From NCBI GenBank assembly GCA_037179515.1, contig JAXCGZ010007676.1, positions 1 to 50,000 of the forward strand: a stretch of 50,000 bases of DNA, written 5' to 3'. Position numbers and translations under genes: made by a program. This DNA is from Halocaridina rubra (lineage: Eukaryota > Arthropoda > Malacostraca > Decapoda > Atyidae). Of this stretch, positions 42,001 to 50,000 are shown in pieces (the first letter of the stretch is position 1; each line of letters opens with the position of its first letter). Under the pieces are notes generated by a model, which saw only the letters and a list, made by a program, of their open reading frames with translations, was not told where the DNA came from and did no database searches.

Positions 42001-44773
42001 GATATATGTATCTAATTCCCAATTATGAGTACAGTACTGAGGGTCTAATAGATAATACCTCATAAAAATATGAAGATCATATAATTTCTATACAAGTTTT
42101 CACTCCCACGTAGGCTTTTCAGCCTGTCAGTGGAATCAATCCGGCAACTGATCCTTGAGAAAGTGTGACTGGGTAATTAAGACTGGATGTCACATTCCAA
42201 TCTATCCCATTTCTATACATCAAATCATTATTATTTTTTGAAGGGTAAATACCAACAGGGTCTGCTTGCTATTATGGGAAAATAAAACATAATTATGTCA
42301 ACTTACTGTTGAATATATGCCATTCTTAGTAGTATCTGGGGACGTGTTATTCCATAAATCTAAAAGATGAGGGTCCCAAGTCTTGACTGGAAAACAAAAA
42401 GAATGAAAGAATGGAGAGTTAAAACCCTTTTTTTTTCATTTCCTAATAATAACATGCTACCTAAGTAGTTGGGATGAGAATACCAACTGATTTTCTCTCT
42501 CTCTCTCTCTCTCTTTAAACTGTTCTAGCCACTACCCATGTTCTTACAAGAATATGGCAAAGCTAACATTATTATTATTATTATCATTATTGCAATCAAC
42601 CTTATTATCACTGTTACTAACATTAGCGTATATAAATTGCAATCTTCATTTGAAGTATTATATTGATCATTCAAATACAGGCTGGACCAAAGGTCACATT
42701 CTTCTAGCTCGCTGTAGGTACAAAATTCATTAAATTGCGTTGGTATTAAAGAGTAGTGCCCAGAAGGGTGGAAAAGAAAACTAAAAATTAAAATCTGTGA
42801 CCTTTGATCCACCCAATACTAATCTGAATCATACTAACTTCTCTTTCCTTTCTTTCCATGAGACTCTTTCTTCCTTCTGTACTAATCCTTATTATAATAC
42901 TTACATCTCTTTCTTTTCTCTCTTAGAGAATCTGTCTTCCTTATGTACTAATCCTAATCATACTTCTCATTCTTTTCTTTCCATGAGACTTTTTAATCCT
43001 TCTACTAATCCTAACCATACATACTTCTCTTTCCTTGACACTTTATCTTCCTTCTGCACTAATCCTAATCATACTTACTTCTATTGGTTTTCTTTCCTAG
43101 AGACTTTTTCTTCTTTTTGTGAGTGTAATAGTCCGAGGTTCCGGAAAAAGACCCATAAAATGAATCAAATCCTCTGAATACAGGAGTGTACAGCCAGTCG
43201 CAATAACCTAGGTGCCACCTGAAATGTAACAATAACCAGTATCTGATAAACTTCAAAATTAAGATATAATTTAGCAAATATCAACGCCTCATGGCAGAAT
43301 TTCCTTACCCATTTACCCTGTGGATGAACCACAATATTGTATGTGGCCATCTGCTATGAATAAGCATTAGTCACTATCGTCAAACTTCATTATCAGATAT
43401 AATTTAATCATATATTAATGCCTCAAGGCAGAAGATCCTTGCCCACTTACCCTGTGAATGACCCAACCATGGTGGTGGGGGTAGGGATTTGTGGCAGCTC
43501 TTTATTCCCAAGGAGCTAGGATTACTAAATGAAGCATGATAGCTTCTGATAAATATGTGTGCTTTGACTCAGCCACCCAAGTACAAGGGAGATTGAGTAA
43601 GAAAGAAGTAAAATTAGACACTTTTACTTACTTGCCAATCGCATGTGCGGAATATCCCTGCTTGCGTAATGTTTGGGGTAAGAGTTCTATATTCAATGGA
43701 AGTCCTCCGGACTCCTGCGGGTTTAGGGCTCCTTTCTGGTAAATACAAAAATAGGTTAGCAAGGGCATGCAATCAGGGTAACGATTACATCTGCCAAAAC
43801 AAGTCCTTCGCAAGAAGGCAACCGTCCTAGCCCTTGGTAGAAAAGGGAGTCCGTGACGTAAAACTGGAACATATTAAAATTATTACTCGAGTCTGGAAAA
43901 AATAATTGTTTGCCAATTTGTGCTAATATATTTCTACATTCGAGTGGGGGTGGATGCAGACAGCTTGGAGTTGGGGATGGAGGCTGGATGCGCTTTCAAT
44001 CGCCCCGATGTAGGCTCAGACAGGGGCTTGTTATTTCTCGAGTCGAGCGCTATAGCCACTGCGCTACCTTAGTCCCCATTTTTCATACACATAATTTTGA
44101 GATTCAAAATTAATATTATTATTATTATTATTATTATTAAATGAAGAAAAAAATAATGAATTTTACAAAGCTGAAAAGAATAATGATGAACTAAAGAAAA
44201 ATCAAAGGTTAAAATAAACGTGTAATGATTAAAAATAAATAGCGATGACAGCAGATAAAAATCTGCCAAATGTATTAAATTAAGAGAGATTTTTATTCCC
44301 TGATTATATCACCATTTCATTTCTATTTTCCAGCGTTTTTCGATCGTCTCTTCAATGCCTATAAGAAGAAATTCTATGTCCATTTCAAGCACATATGACT
44401 CCCCCTAAGGAGGTGCAAGAATACCTCCTACGTATTCCCCTACGAGTCGCAAAAGTCGACTATATAGGCAGAGCGCGGGGACTTGCAATCCTGTCCTTTT
44501 ATATTTTAATTCCACATAGAGTTAAGTGTTTCGCTTTGACTCAGCCACCCAATGTAAGGGGGACTATGTATATGATAGGTAGTTAGATAATACAGTACAT
44601 CAAATTTACCTGCATTCCAAACGTGAATGGATACCGTCCCGTGAGCAGAGCAGCTCTGGTTGGAGTACACGTAGGCAAAACGTAAGACTGGTTCAAGATG
44701 ACTCCTCCTTTGGCCAATTCATCCAGGTGTGGCATACCAACACTTGGATTATGCCAAGAGACGTCATTCCAGC
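35828..44773 (-). CDS. ARSB: Arylsulfatase B-type (ARSB/I/J group), 10 exons, 5' incomplete
   Basis: A secreted or lysosomal sulfatase that would hydrolyse sulfate esters, for ARSB N-acetylgalactosamine 4-sulfate. Exons, from the 5' side: 44773-44610, 43735-43632, 43218-about 43119, 42386-42307, 41538-41373, 40728-40631, 39885-39749, 38677-38501, 38257-37479 and 36009-35828; about 660 residues. Diagnostic pieces: [15 protein letters not shown] (Cys becomes formylglycine); GKWHLG (split across an intron); [34 protein letters not shown] across an intron; [50 protein letters not shown]-terminal WTPGWC. The first exon with signal peptide and the DDLG metal ligands was not found. Two oddities: a K/R-rich insert of about 200 residues in the ninth exon, and no clear donor after the third. 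ARSI/ARSJ is an alternative. Confidence 0.9.
36097..36250 (+). mobile_element. SINE-3 copy, full length (arylsulfatase intron)
   Basis: Head TTTCACTGTGGTTAGAGCAC, B-box region CCGCGTTCAAAAGCAC, body AGGAAGGGCATCCAGCC, tail CCATTCAAATGGGGAT. Opposite to the gene. Confidence 0.75.
36545..36740 (+). pseudogene. LINE reverse transcriptase C-terminal relic (GHV.RRDE type)
   Basis: The plus frame begins [14 protein letters not shown], then needs a frame change to MLRMEL-like and [16 protein letters not shown] pieces. It matches the widespread RWFGHV.RR...MDVVKEDM end of retroposon ORFs, from memory. Frameshifts and stops show it is dead. It lies in the last arylsulfatase intron. Confidence 0.55.
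36817..37354. mobile_element. piggyBac-like MITE (TTAA, CCCTTTC.CGCAC ends)
   Basis: Left end TTAACCCTCTCATGCACGGT. The right end, reversed, is TTAACCCTTTCCCGCACCAT. TTAA sits at both borders (36817-36820, 37351-37354), as for piggyBac-type insertion. No transposase. It lies in the last arylsulfatase intron. Confidence 0.6.
37479..38257 (-). CDS. ARSB: Arylsulfatase exon with large basic insert
   Basis: Acceptor CTGAACAG, donor ACTG/GTAAGAGG; 259 codons plus split bases at both ends, in phase with both neighbours. It opens with [12 protein letters not shown] (the usual KL..G strand) and closes with [12 protein letters not shown] (the usual LYNL strand). Between them, where the family normally has a few dozen residues, lie about 200: an acidic/Ser part, then a K/R-rich part with runs such as [15 protein letters not shown] and [12 protein letters not shown]. 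Reading past the donor gives a false C-terminus. Confidence 0.85.
38501..38677 (-). CDS. ARSB: Arylsulfatase exon: VTDWFST...DGYNQW
   Basis: Acceptor TTTCTTTCAG, donor GTCAG/GTTAAT. One leading base and two trailing bases fit the neighbours. [37 protein letters not shown] match the sulfatase C-terminal subdomain. Confidence 0.9.
38678..39114. other. Intron sequence
   Basis: AT-rich, no repeat recognised. Confidence 0.35.
39115..39380 (+). repeat. R4 repeat, near full length (arylsulfatase intron)
   Basis: CTCTTGCGACATGCAACAAT, CATGTTCCCCTGTGGGTTGT, GGGATTGACAATCCCCCTCC and ACACAGCCACCCCCCTTTTA. Matches 40850-41010 and 44395-44580 in order. Confidence 0.65.
39749..39885 (-). CDS. ARSB: Arylsulfatase exon: NGG...GGTRGPAF
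   Basis: Acceptor TTTTTATAG, donor AATCA/GTAAGT, 45 codons plus two bases. Begins [20 protein letters not shown]; the N completes the metal-binding TTD-NG motif with the previous exon. Confidence 0.92.
40391..40450 (-). mobile_element. SINE-3 fragment (intronic)
   Basis: GTGCCCCATTCCAATGGTGG and ACAGGTTGGGACTAGGAATT. Confidence 0.5.
40631..40728 (-). CDS. ARSB: Arylsulfatase exon: MDDAVGRI...VIIFTTD
   Basis: Acceptor TTTCACCAG, donor GAT/GTGAGA. Encodes [21 protein letters not shown] and [10 protein letters not shown] (written in two parts), the usual core strand ending at the metal aspartate. Confidence 0.92.
40850..41010 (+). repeat. R4 repeat (intronic)
   Basis: CCCCTTGAGGGGGGGTAAAT, CATGCATGTTGTAAAGG, GAGGGGATTGGGAATCCCCT, TTTGACTCAGCCACC. 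Confidence 0.6.
41206..41280 (+). repeat. tRNA-like SINE head (not a tRNA gene)
   Basis: GGCTAAGCGCACTAAGG (A-box-like) and AAGTTCGAATGCCG (B-box-like) with tRNA-like spacing. No acceptor stem pairing is evident, so this is likely a SINE relic. Confidence 0.35.
41373..41538 (-). CDS. ARSB: Arylsulfatase exon: [18 protein letters not shown]
   Basis: Acceptor ATCTTTCAG, donor CTTG/GTAAGA. 55 codons plus one base. Contains [17 protein letters not shown] and [11 protein letters not shown], with the substrate-binding histidine, then [10 protein letters not shown]. Confidence 0.92.
41931..41994 (-). mobile_element. SINE-3 fragment (intronic)
   Basis: GGGTGGGCACAGACAGGTTG, GAGCTGGGGAATTAAGGCTG. 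Confidence 0.6.
42307..42386 (-). CDS. ARSB: Arylsulfatase exon: [12 protein letters not shown]
   Basis: Acceptor TTGTTTTCCAG, donor CAACA/GTAAGT. 26 codons after two leading bases, [20 protein letters not shown] to NGIYST. The leading phase does not fit the only visible GT after the preceding exon. Confidence 0.75.
42820..43118. repeat. Tandem repeat, about 60-bp unit, 4-5 copies, abutting an exon
   Basis: Units contain CTTCTCTTTCCTTTC, CATGAGACT.TTTC and CTTCTGTACTAATCCTAATC. The last unit runs straight into the arylsulfatase exon at 43119. Confidence 0.75.
43119..43218 (-). CDS. ARSB: Arylsulfatase exon: KWHLGYCDW...DYYTH
   Basis: Acceptor ACATTTCAG; the first base completes the catalytic-loop lysine codon (GK/WHLG). 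Encodes [20 protein letters not shown] and [13 protein letters not shown]. No GT donor follows TH; the first GT (AAAAA/GTCTCT at 43104) is weak and out of phase with the next exon. The 3' border is therefore uncertain. Confidence 0.85.
43270..43600 (+). repeat. R4 repeat, two partial copies (intronic)
   Basis: CTCATGGCAGAATTTCCTTA / CCCATTTACCCTGTGGATGA, then CTCAAGGCAGAAGATCCTTG / CCCACTTACCCTGTGAATGA, ending TTTGACTCAGCCACCC near 43580. Confidence 0.6.
43632..43735 (-). CDS. ARSB: Arylsulfatase exon: [24 protein letters not shown]
   Basis: Acceptor TTTACCAG, donor GCAA/GTAAGT. 34 codons plus two bases. [34 protein letters not shown] match the family's LP..LLP..LK..GY.TH.VGK. Confidence 0.9.
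43754..43871 (+). mobile_element. SINE-1 copy 7, 5'-truncated (intronic)
   Basis: Begins inside the body (AGGTTAGCAAGGGCATGC) and ends GTGACGTAAAACTGGAAC. Starts only about 19 bp upstream of an exon's acceptor on the gene strand, so it may sit on the branch-point region. Confidence 0.85.
43935..44078 (-). mobile_element. SINE-3 copy (intronic)
   Basis: CATTCGAGTGGGGGTGGATG tail, GCTTGGAGTTGGGGATGGAG body, GAGTCGAGCGCTATAGCCAC head. Confidence 0.7.
44113..44140. repeat. (ATT)n microsatellite
   Basis: About nine ATT units. Confidence 0.9.
44395..44580 (+). repeat. R4 repeat (intronic)
   Basis: GACTCCCCCTAAGGAGGTGC, GCGCGGGGACTTGCAATCCT, CTTTGACTCAGCCACCCAAT. Confidence 0.6.
44610..44773 (-). 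CDS. ARSB: Arylsulfatase exon with the formylglycine motif
   Basis: Acceptor ATATATCAG (written TATATCAG in the sequence), donor ATGCAG/GTAAAT. Encodes [20 protein letters not shown] and [20 protein letters not shown], then [15 protein letters not shown] fits the minimal CxPxR needed for formylglycine, with Thr where Ser is usual. The split first codon would complete the G of DDLG. Confidence 0.93.
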
Positions 44774-44895
44774 CTGATATAGAGACCTCACAGTCAGTGA
44801 TAAATTTACAATAAGCATCATATCTGACAAGTCACAACACTCTACATCGCTGGTTCTCTTTGCTCGATTTCTCATTGTTATCAGGTCTATATTAC

Positions 44896-45089
44896 AGTCA
44901 CCGTGGCTCAAGCAGTAGCGTCCATGACTTTGAGGTGTCAGGTCAAGGGTTCGCGCCCCATCACGGTCTGAGGTTAGCAAGGGCATGCACTCCGGGTAAC
45001 GATTACGTCTGCCAAAACAAGTCCTTCGCAAGAAGGCAACCGTCCTAACCCTTGGTAGAAAAGGGAATCCGTGACGTAAAACCGGAACA
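44896..45089 (+). mobile_element. SINE-1 copy 8, full length
   Basis: TCACCGTGGCTCAAGCAGTA head, CAAGGGTTCGCGCCCC B box, complete body, end AAAACCGGAAC. No clear flanking duplication. Located upstream of the first recognised arylsulfatase exon. Confidence 0.9.
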
Positions 45090-45392
45090 ATCAATACAGC
45101 GACTGTTTCTTGTAACCTGTCTTTTTTTTTTATTGTTTATCGCTCTCTTATTTCTACTTTGTCCTTAAGCTTCTACTTTTTTTATGGATCCAAGTCTTAC
45201 GTCTGAACTTGAGAATAAACTGTTTCACAAATTAAATAATTTGTAAATTTTACAACAGTGAGGACTGTTCCATTACCGATCCCACACATCTAAGTGTGCA
45301 TTTACTTCGTTTGCTAAGATGATAGGGGGTGTTACACAAGGGATGCTACTTCCGACACCAAACCCGAAAGCGTTTCTGGCGAAGAGGTGAAC

Positions 45393-45428
45393 GGGGCAGA
45401 TACAGACAGGCTGGAGCTGGGGAATTTA
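45393..45428 (-). mobile_element. SINE-3 fragment
   Basis: GCAGATACAGACAGGCTGGA and GCTGGGGAATTTA only. Confidence 0.5.
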
Positions 45429-45468
45429 TATTAAATATAGGAATAATTCTATTTATCAGCTCTTAATT

Positions 45469-45470
<2 letters not shown>

Positions 45471-45531
<61 letters not shown>

Positions 45532-45532
45532 A
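45471..45532. repeat. (GA)n microsatellite 1
   Basis: A GA run with one AGG interruption. Confidence 0.97.
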
Positions 45533-45576
45533 CTCGATTATTTATTTTAATTTTATTTCCGAGGATTATCTGATCT

Positions 45577-45960
<384 letters not shown>

Positions 45961-46140
45961 TGATTACCTAATTGCGATTACCTAATTGTGTTTACGGGAA
46001 AGAGCCCAAAGCTCGTATCTTCCCGTCTCCTCATCGGTTCCATTTTAGACTTAGTGATACTTATCGTACCTGTCCTTAAAACTATGGATTGAGATAGCAT
46101 TAACTACCTCCTCGCTTAGCGAATTCCAATTATCAACTAC

Positions 46141-46318
46141 TGCTGGCTAGTACAGTGGTAACGCGCTGGCTTCGCATTCATGAGGTCGAAAGATCGGTTC
46201 CCGTCCAAGACCGAGAGTTTAAGCTGTTTACTGGCAGGAACTGCTGTGGGTGGACACCACAGTGGGGGGTTGGGGCTTACCCTAGCTGACGAATACCCAT
46301 TGTATTGAAATGGAAATA

Positions 46319-46354
<36 letters not shown>
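46141..46354 (+). mobile_element. SINE-2 copy 2 with (ATT)n tail, nested in LINE-C
   Basis: Nearly identical to 13867-14050. Ends TGGAAATAAAGT(ATT)n. In LINE-C the site CAACTACTCTTACACTG is continuous, so the SINE borders are exact to 1-2 bases; any target duplication is at most 1-2 bp. Confidence 0.93.
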
Positions 46355-48133
46355 CTTACACTGAAAAAGTATTTCCTTACATCCTGCAAAGAAGTTTTCT
46401 TACGAAGCTTCAAACTATGACCTCTAGTTCTAGAGCCAGCCATATCGAAATATCGATCCCTATCCACTCTATCATAACCATGAAGGAATTTAAAGACTGT
46501 CACCATATCCCCCCTTACTCTTCTAGCTTCGAGTGATGGCAAGTCTAATTCCCTCAGCCTCTCATCATAACCGAGATTGCGTATTTCTGGCACCAGTTTC
46601 GTGGCATGTCTTTGAACTTTTTCAAGCTTAGCTATGTGCTTTTTCAAGTGCGGATTCCAAAAGGGGGCTGCATATTCGAGTTTTGGCCTCACATAGGTTA
46701 CATAAATATTTCTGAACATTTCCTTGTCCATGTGCCTGAAGGCTACCCTTACATTTGATAAGAATGCATATGCTGCCCTTACTACGCCATTTATATGTAT
46801 TTCTGGAGACAAATCTGCCAGTATGTTTACTCCTAGATCTCTCTCATTTTCTGTCTCTTGAAGTTGTACTCCAGCCACCGAGTAGTCAAGCTTGGGCCTT
46901 CTTGCACTTGTACCCATTCTCATTACCTTACATTTTGAGGTATTGAATTTCATTAGCCACTTTTCTGACCACTCATGCAGATTATTTAGATCCTCCTGAA
47001 GTTCTCTACCATTGTTCTCGTTTTTTACTTTCTTCACAATCTTTGCATCATCTGCAAACATATTCATGAATGAATTTACACACTCTGGTAGGTCATTTAC
47101 ATATACAAGGAACAAAAGTGGCCCTAAAACTGAACCCTGTGGAACTCCACTACTAACTCTTCTCCATTCAGACACTGAGTGTCTTACTCTAACCCTCTGT
47201 TCCCTTCCTTCTAAGTAAGTTTTTATCCATTCCAAGACATTTCCACCTATTCTAGCCATTGATTGCAGCTTCCTAATAAGTCTCCCATGTGGAACAGTGT
47301 CAAACGCTTTCTGGAAGTCTAGGAATATGCAATCTGCCCAGCCCTCTCTTTCCTGTAAGATTTGGCTTACCTCATCATAAAATTCTAATAAGTTTGTTAC
47401 TGTTGATCTTCCTTCTCTGAAGCCATGTTGCCTCACTGACAAAAAGTTGAAGGATTCCAAGTGAAGAGAAATATGTTTCCTTAGTAGTTTCTCCATAACT
47501 TTGCAAACTATGCTGGTCAAGGAAACTGGTCTATAGTTCAGGGCCGTATCCCTCCTTCCCTTTTTGAAGATAGGTATTACATTTGCTTGTTTCCAGCATC
47601 TTGGAATCTCCCCCGACTCCAGTGACTCCTTAAATATGATACTTAGTGCCACTGATATTGTGTTTGCGCATTTTTTAAGCACATGAGGGGATATGTCATC
47701 AGGACCTGTAGCTTTATGAACATCTAAATCCATCAGCGCTTTGCATACCTCTGTGGCTGTAAGGTTGATGTTCTCTAATACCGGCCCTTGAGCTTCTATC
47801 ACTGCAATCTGAGGGGGTGGGGTATTTTCTACTGTAAATACTGACTGAAACTCCTTGTTCAATTCTTTGCAGATCTCTTCGTCCGTCTCAGTGATGCTTC
47901 CATCCGCTCTCTTTAGCCTTAAAACCTGTTCTTTTACCTTCAGTTTTCCTCTGATAAAGCTGTGGAAAAGCTTGGGATTTTCTTTAGCCTTCCTGGTGAT
48001 GTCCCTCTCATAATCTCTCTCTGCCTCTCTCCTTTTACTTAGGTAGTCATTTCTTGCTCTTTTGTAGGTTTGCCAGGCATTTATGTTTTTTCTCCTCCTA
48101 TACCTTTTCCAGCATTTGTCTCTCCACTCCTTA
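46352..48133 (-). pseudogene. LINE-C reverse transcriptase ORF, ended by SINE-2
   Basis: The frame is open from about 48133 to the SINE, so about 590 residues remain. Order: basic linker; HKATGPDDISPHVLKKC; NYRPVSLTSIV; QHGFREGRSTVTNLLEF; FLDFQKAFDTVPHG; SGVPQGSVLGPLLFLVYVND; MFADDAK (catalytic box FADD); KWLMKFNTSKCKVMRMG; LGVNILADLSPEIHING; RPKLEYAAPFWNP; ATKLVPEIRNL; VFKFLHGYDRVDRDRYFD. The last residues before the stop are KYFFSVR, where the SINE begins. The endonuclease part is absent. Confidence 0.9.
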
Positions 48134-48466
48134 GCTCTTTTTCACAATCTTTGCATCATCTGCAAACATATTCATGAATGAATTTACAGACTCTGGTAGG
48201 TCATTTACATATACAAGGAACAAAAGTGGCCCTAAAACTGAACCCTGTGGAACTCCACTACTAACTCTTCTCCATTCAGACACTGAGAGTCTTACTCTAA
48301 CCCTCTGTTCCCTTCCTTCTAAGTAAGTTTTTATCCATTCCAAAACATTTCCACCTATTCTAGCCATTGATTGCAGCTTCCTAATAAGTCTCCCATGTGG
48401 AACAGTGTCAAACGCTTTCTGGAAGTCTAGGAATATGCAATCTGCCCAGCCCTCTCTTTCCTGTAA
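48134..48466 (-). mobile_element. Internal LINE-C fragment between two larger copies
   Basis: It covers only the QKAFDTV to FADDAKIVKK part of the ORF and lacks the LINE 3' end. It is almost identical to the same part of both neighbours. It begins at the broken 5' end of the 45961-48133 copy and stops where the 3' tail of the next copy starts. Confidence 0.88.
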
Positions 48467-50000
48467 GTGATTACCTAATTGTGATTACCTAATTGTGTTT
48501 ACGGGAAAGAGCCCAAAGCTCGTATCTTCCCTTCTCCTCATCGGTTCCATTTTAGACTTAGTGATACTTATCATACCTGTCCTTAAAACTATGGATTGAG
48601 ATAGCATTAACTACCTCCTCGCTTAGTGAATTCCAATTATCAACTACTCTTACACTGAAAAAGTATTTCCTTACATCCTGCAAAGAAGTTTTCTTACCAA
48701 GCTTCAAACTATGACCTCTAGTTCTAGAGCCAGCCATATCAAAATATCGATCCCTATCCACTCTGTCATAACCATGAAGGAATTTAAAGACTGTCACCAT
48801 ATCCCCCCTCACTCTTCTAGCTTCGAGTGAAGGTAAGTCTAATTCCCTCAGCCTCTCATCGTAACTGAGATTGCGTATTTCTGGCACCAGTTTCGTGGCA
48901 TGTCTTTGAACTTTTTCAAGCTTAGCTATGTGCTTTTTCAAGTGCGGATTCCAAAAGGGGGCTGCATATTCGAGTTTTGGCCTCACATAGGTTACATAAA
49001 TATTTCTGAACATTTCCTTGTCCATGTGCCTGAAGGCTACCCTTACATTTGATAAGAATGCATATGCTGCCTTTACTATGCCATTTATATGTATTTCTGG
49101 AGACAAAACTGCCAGTATGTTTACTCCTAGATCTCTCTCATTTTCTGTCTCTTGAAGTTGTACTCCAGCCACCGAGTAGTCAAGCTTGGGCCTTCTTGCA
49201 CTTGTACCCATTCTCATTACCTTACATTTTGAAGTATTGAATTTCATTAACCACTTTTCTGACCACTCATGCAGATTATTTAGATCCTCCTGAAGTTCTC
49301 TACCATTGTTCTCGTTTTTTACTTTCTTCACAATCTTTGCATCATCTGCAAACATATTCATGAATGAATTTACAGACTCTGGTAGGTCATTTACATATAC
49401 AAGGAACAAAAGTGGCCCTAAAACTGAACCCTGTGGAACTCCACTACTAACTCTTCTCCATTCAGATACTGAGTGTCTTACTCTAACCCTCTGTTCCCTT
49501 CCTTCTAAGTAAGTTTTTATCCATTCCAAAACATTTCCACCTATTCTAGCCATTGATTGCAGCTTCCTAATAAGTCTCCCATGTGGAACAGTGTCAAACG
49601 CTTTCTGGAAGTCTAGGAATATTCAATCTACCCAGCCCTCTCTTTCTTGTAAGATTTGGCTTACCTCATCATAAAATTCTAATAAGTTTGTTACTGTTGA
49701 TCTACCTTCTCTGAAGCCATGTTGCCTCACTGACAAAAAGTTGAAGGATTCCAAGTGAAGAGAGATATGTTTCCTTTGTAGTTTCTCCATAACTTTGCAT
49801 ACTATGCTGGTCAAGGAAACTGGTCTATAGTTCAGAGCCGTATCCCTCCTTCCCTTTTTGAAGATAGCTATCACATTTGATTGTTTCCAGCATCTTGGAA
49901 TCTCCCCGGACTCCAGTGACTTTTTAAATATGATACTTAGTGCCACTGATAATGAGTTTGCATTTTTTAAGCACATGAGGGGATATGTCATCAGGACCTG
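48467..50000 (-). mobile_element. LINE-C copy, running off the window end
   Basis: The 3' end is at 48467 with two tandem GATTACCTAATTGT units and then GTTTACGGGAAAGAGCC. The ORF reaches the window edge, so the 5' part is unseen. Confidence 0.92.
48558..49991 (-). pseudogene. LINE-C reverse transcriptase ORF with one nonsense codon
   Basis: It reads in one frame from the window edge to a natural stop after SFKDRYDKYH (48558). The only break is TGA near 49622, where the neighbouring copy has TGC (context GWAD-C-IFLDFQKAFD). GVPQGSVLGP and FADDAK are intact. A single base change separates this frame from an open one. Confidence 0.88.

Larger units (their letters stand above)
45961..48133 (-). 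mobile_element. LINE-C copy (CR1-like), longest in the window, split by SINE-2
   Basis: On the minus strand it runs from a K/R-rich linker (WRDKCWKRYRRRKN) through RT to the 3' UTR. Its 3' end is two near-repeats of about 14 bp (AATTAGGTAATC / AATTGCGATTACC on the plus side, near 45962-45990). SINE-2 at 46141-46354 cuts the last part of the ORF. Removing the SINE joins sequence exactly as in the copy at 48467-50000. Confidence 0.92.

Overview
This is a window of animal nuclear DNA, most likely from a decapod crustacean. It is AT-rich and intron-split. It is saturated with long (TA)n, (GA)n and (AAT)n microsatellites, CR1/jockey-like LINE fragments, tRNA-derived SINEs and Tigger (pogo-type) DNA transposons. 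The decapod call is inference from the repeat mix and protein flavour; no single marker proves it. No operon-style or bacterial signals are present.

Three host genes can be supported. (1) A single-exon C2H2 zinc-finger gene lies on the minus strand (12622-14151). A tRNA-derived SINE is inserted in frame and supplies about 60 residues of its N-terminal part. (2) A plus-strand gene (exons between 24667 and 31854) encodes a type II membrane, N-glycosylated, glycosyltransferase-like protein of unknown function; five exons join in phase. (3) A minus-strand arylsulfatase of the ARSB/I/J group has ten exons between 44773 and 35828. It has the CxPxR formylglycine motif, the GKWHLG lysine, HAPLQVP and TTD-NGG motifs, plus an unusual insert of about 200 lysine/arginine-rich residues near the C-terminus. 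Its first exon was not found. Genes 2 and 3 are convergent and about 4 kb apart.

Layout. 1-1800: ancient repeats and a LINE fragment (LINE-A). 2840-3270: SINE-1 and a 58-bp tandem repeat. 3454-7393: a Tigger transposon (Tigger-1) split by a nearly intact LINE (LINE-B) and carrying a captured-looking acidic repeat ORF. 7.9-11.6 kb: repeats with an inverted, permuted duplication. 11.8-16.3 kb: zinc-finger gene, SINEs and a TTACCCTA-rich insertion. 16.5-20.3 kb: CR1-like LINE 3' ends. 21.6-23.8 kb: two large minisatellites. 24.6-31.9 kb: gene 2 with intronic SINEs. 32.4-34.2 kb: (TA)n interrupted by Tigger-2. 35.8-44.8 kb: the arylsulfatase gene with intronic SINEs, a piggyBac-like MITE and a LINE relic. 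45.4-45.7 kb: (GA)n. 45.96-50.0 kb: three CR1-like LINE copies head to tail on the minus strand, one split by SINE-2.

The repeats interact. LINE-B and SINE-2 share a 3' terminal sequence, which suggests that a LINE-B relative mobilises SINE-2. SINE-1 copies are bounded by 16-bp target-site duplications. Transposons are nested in one another in at least four places. All coordinates come from reading the sequence by eye; exon borders rest on GT/AG sites, phase and protein similarity recalled from known families.
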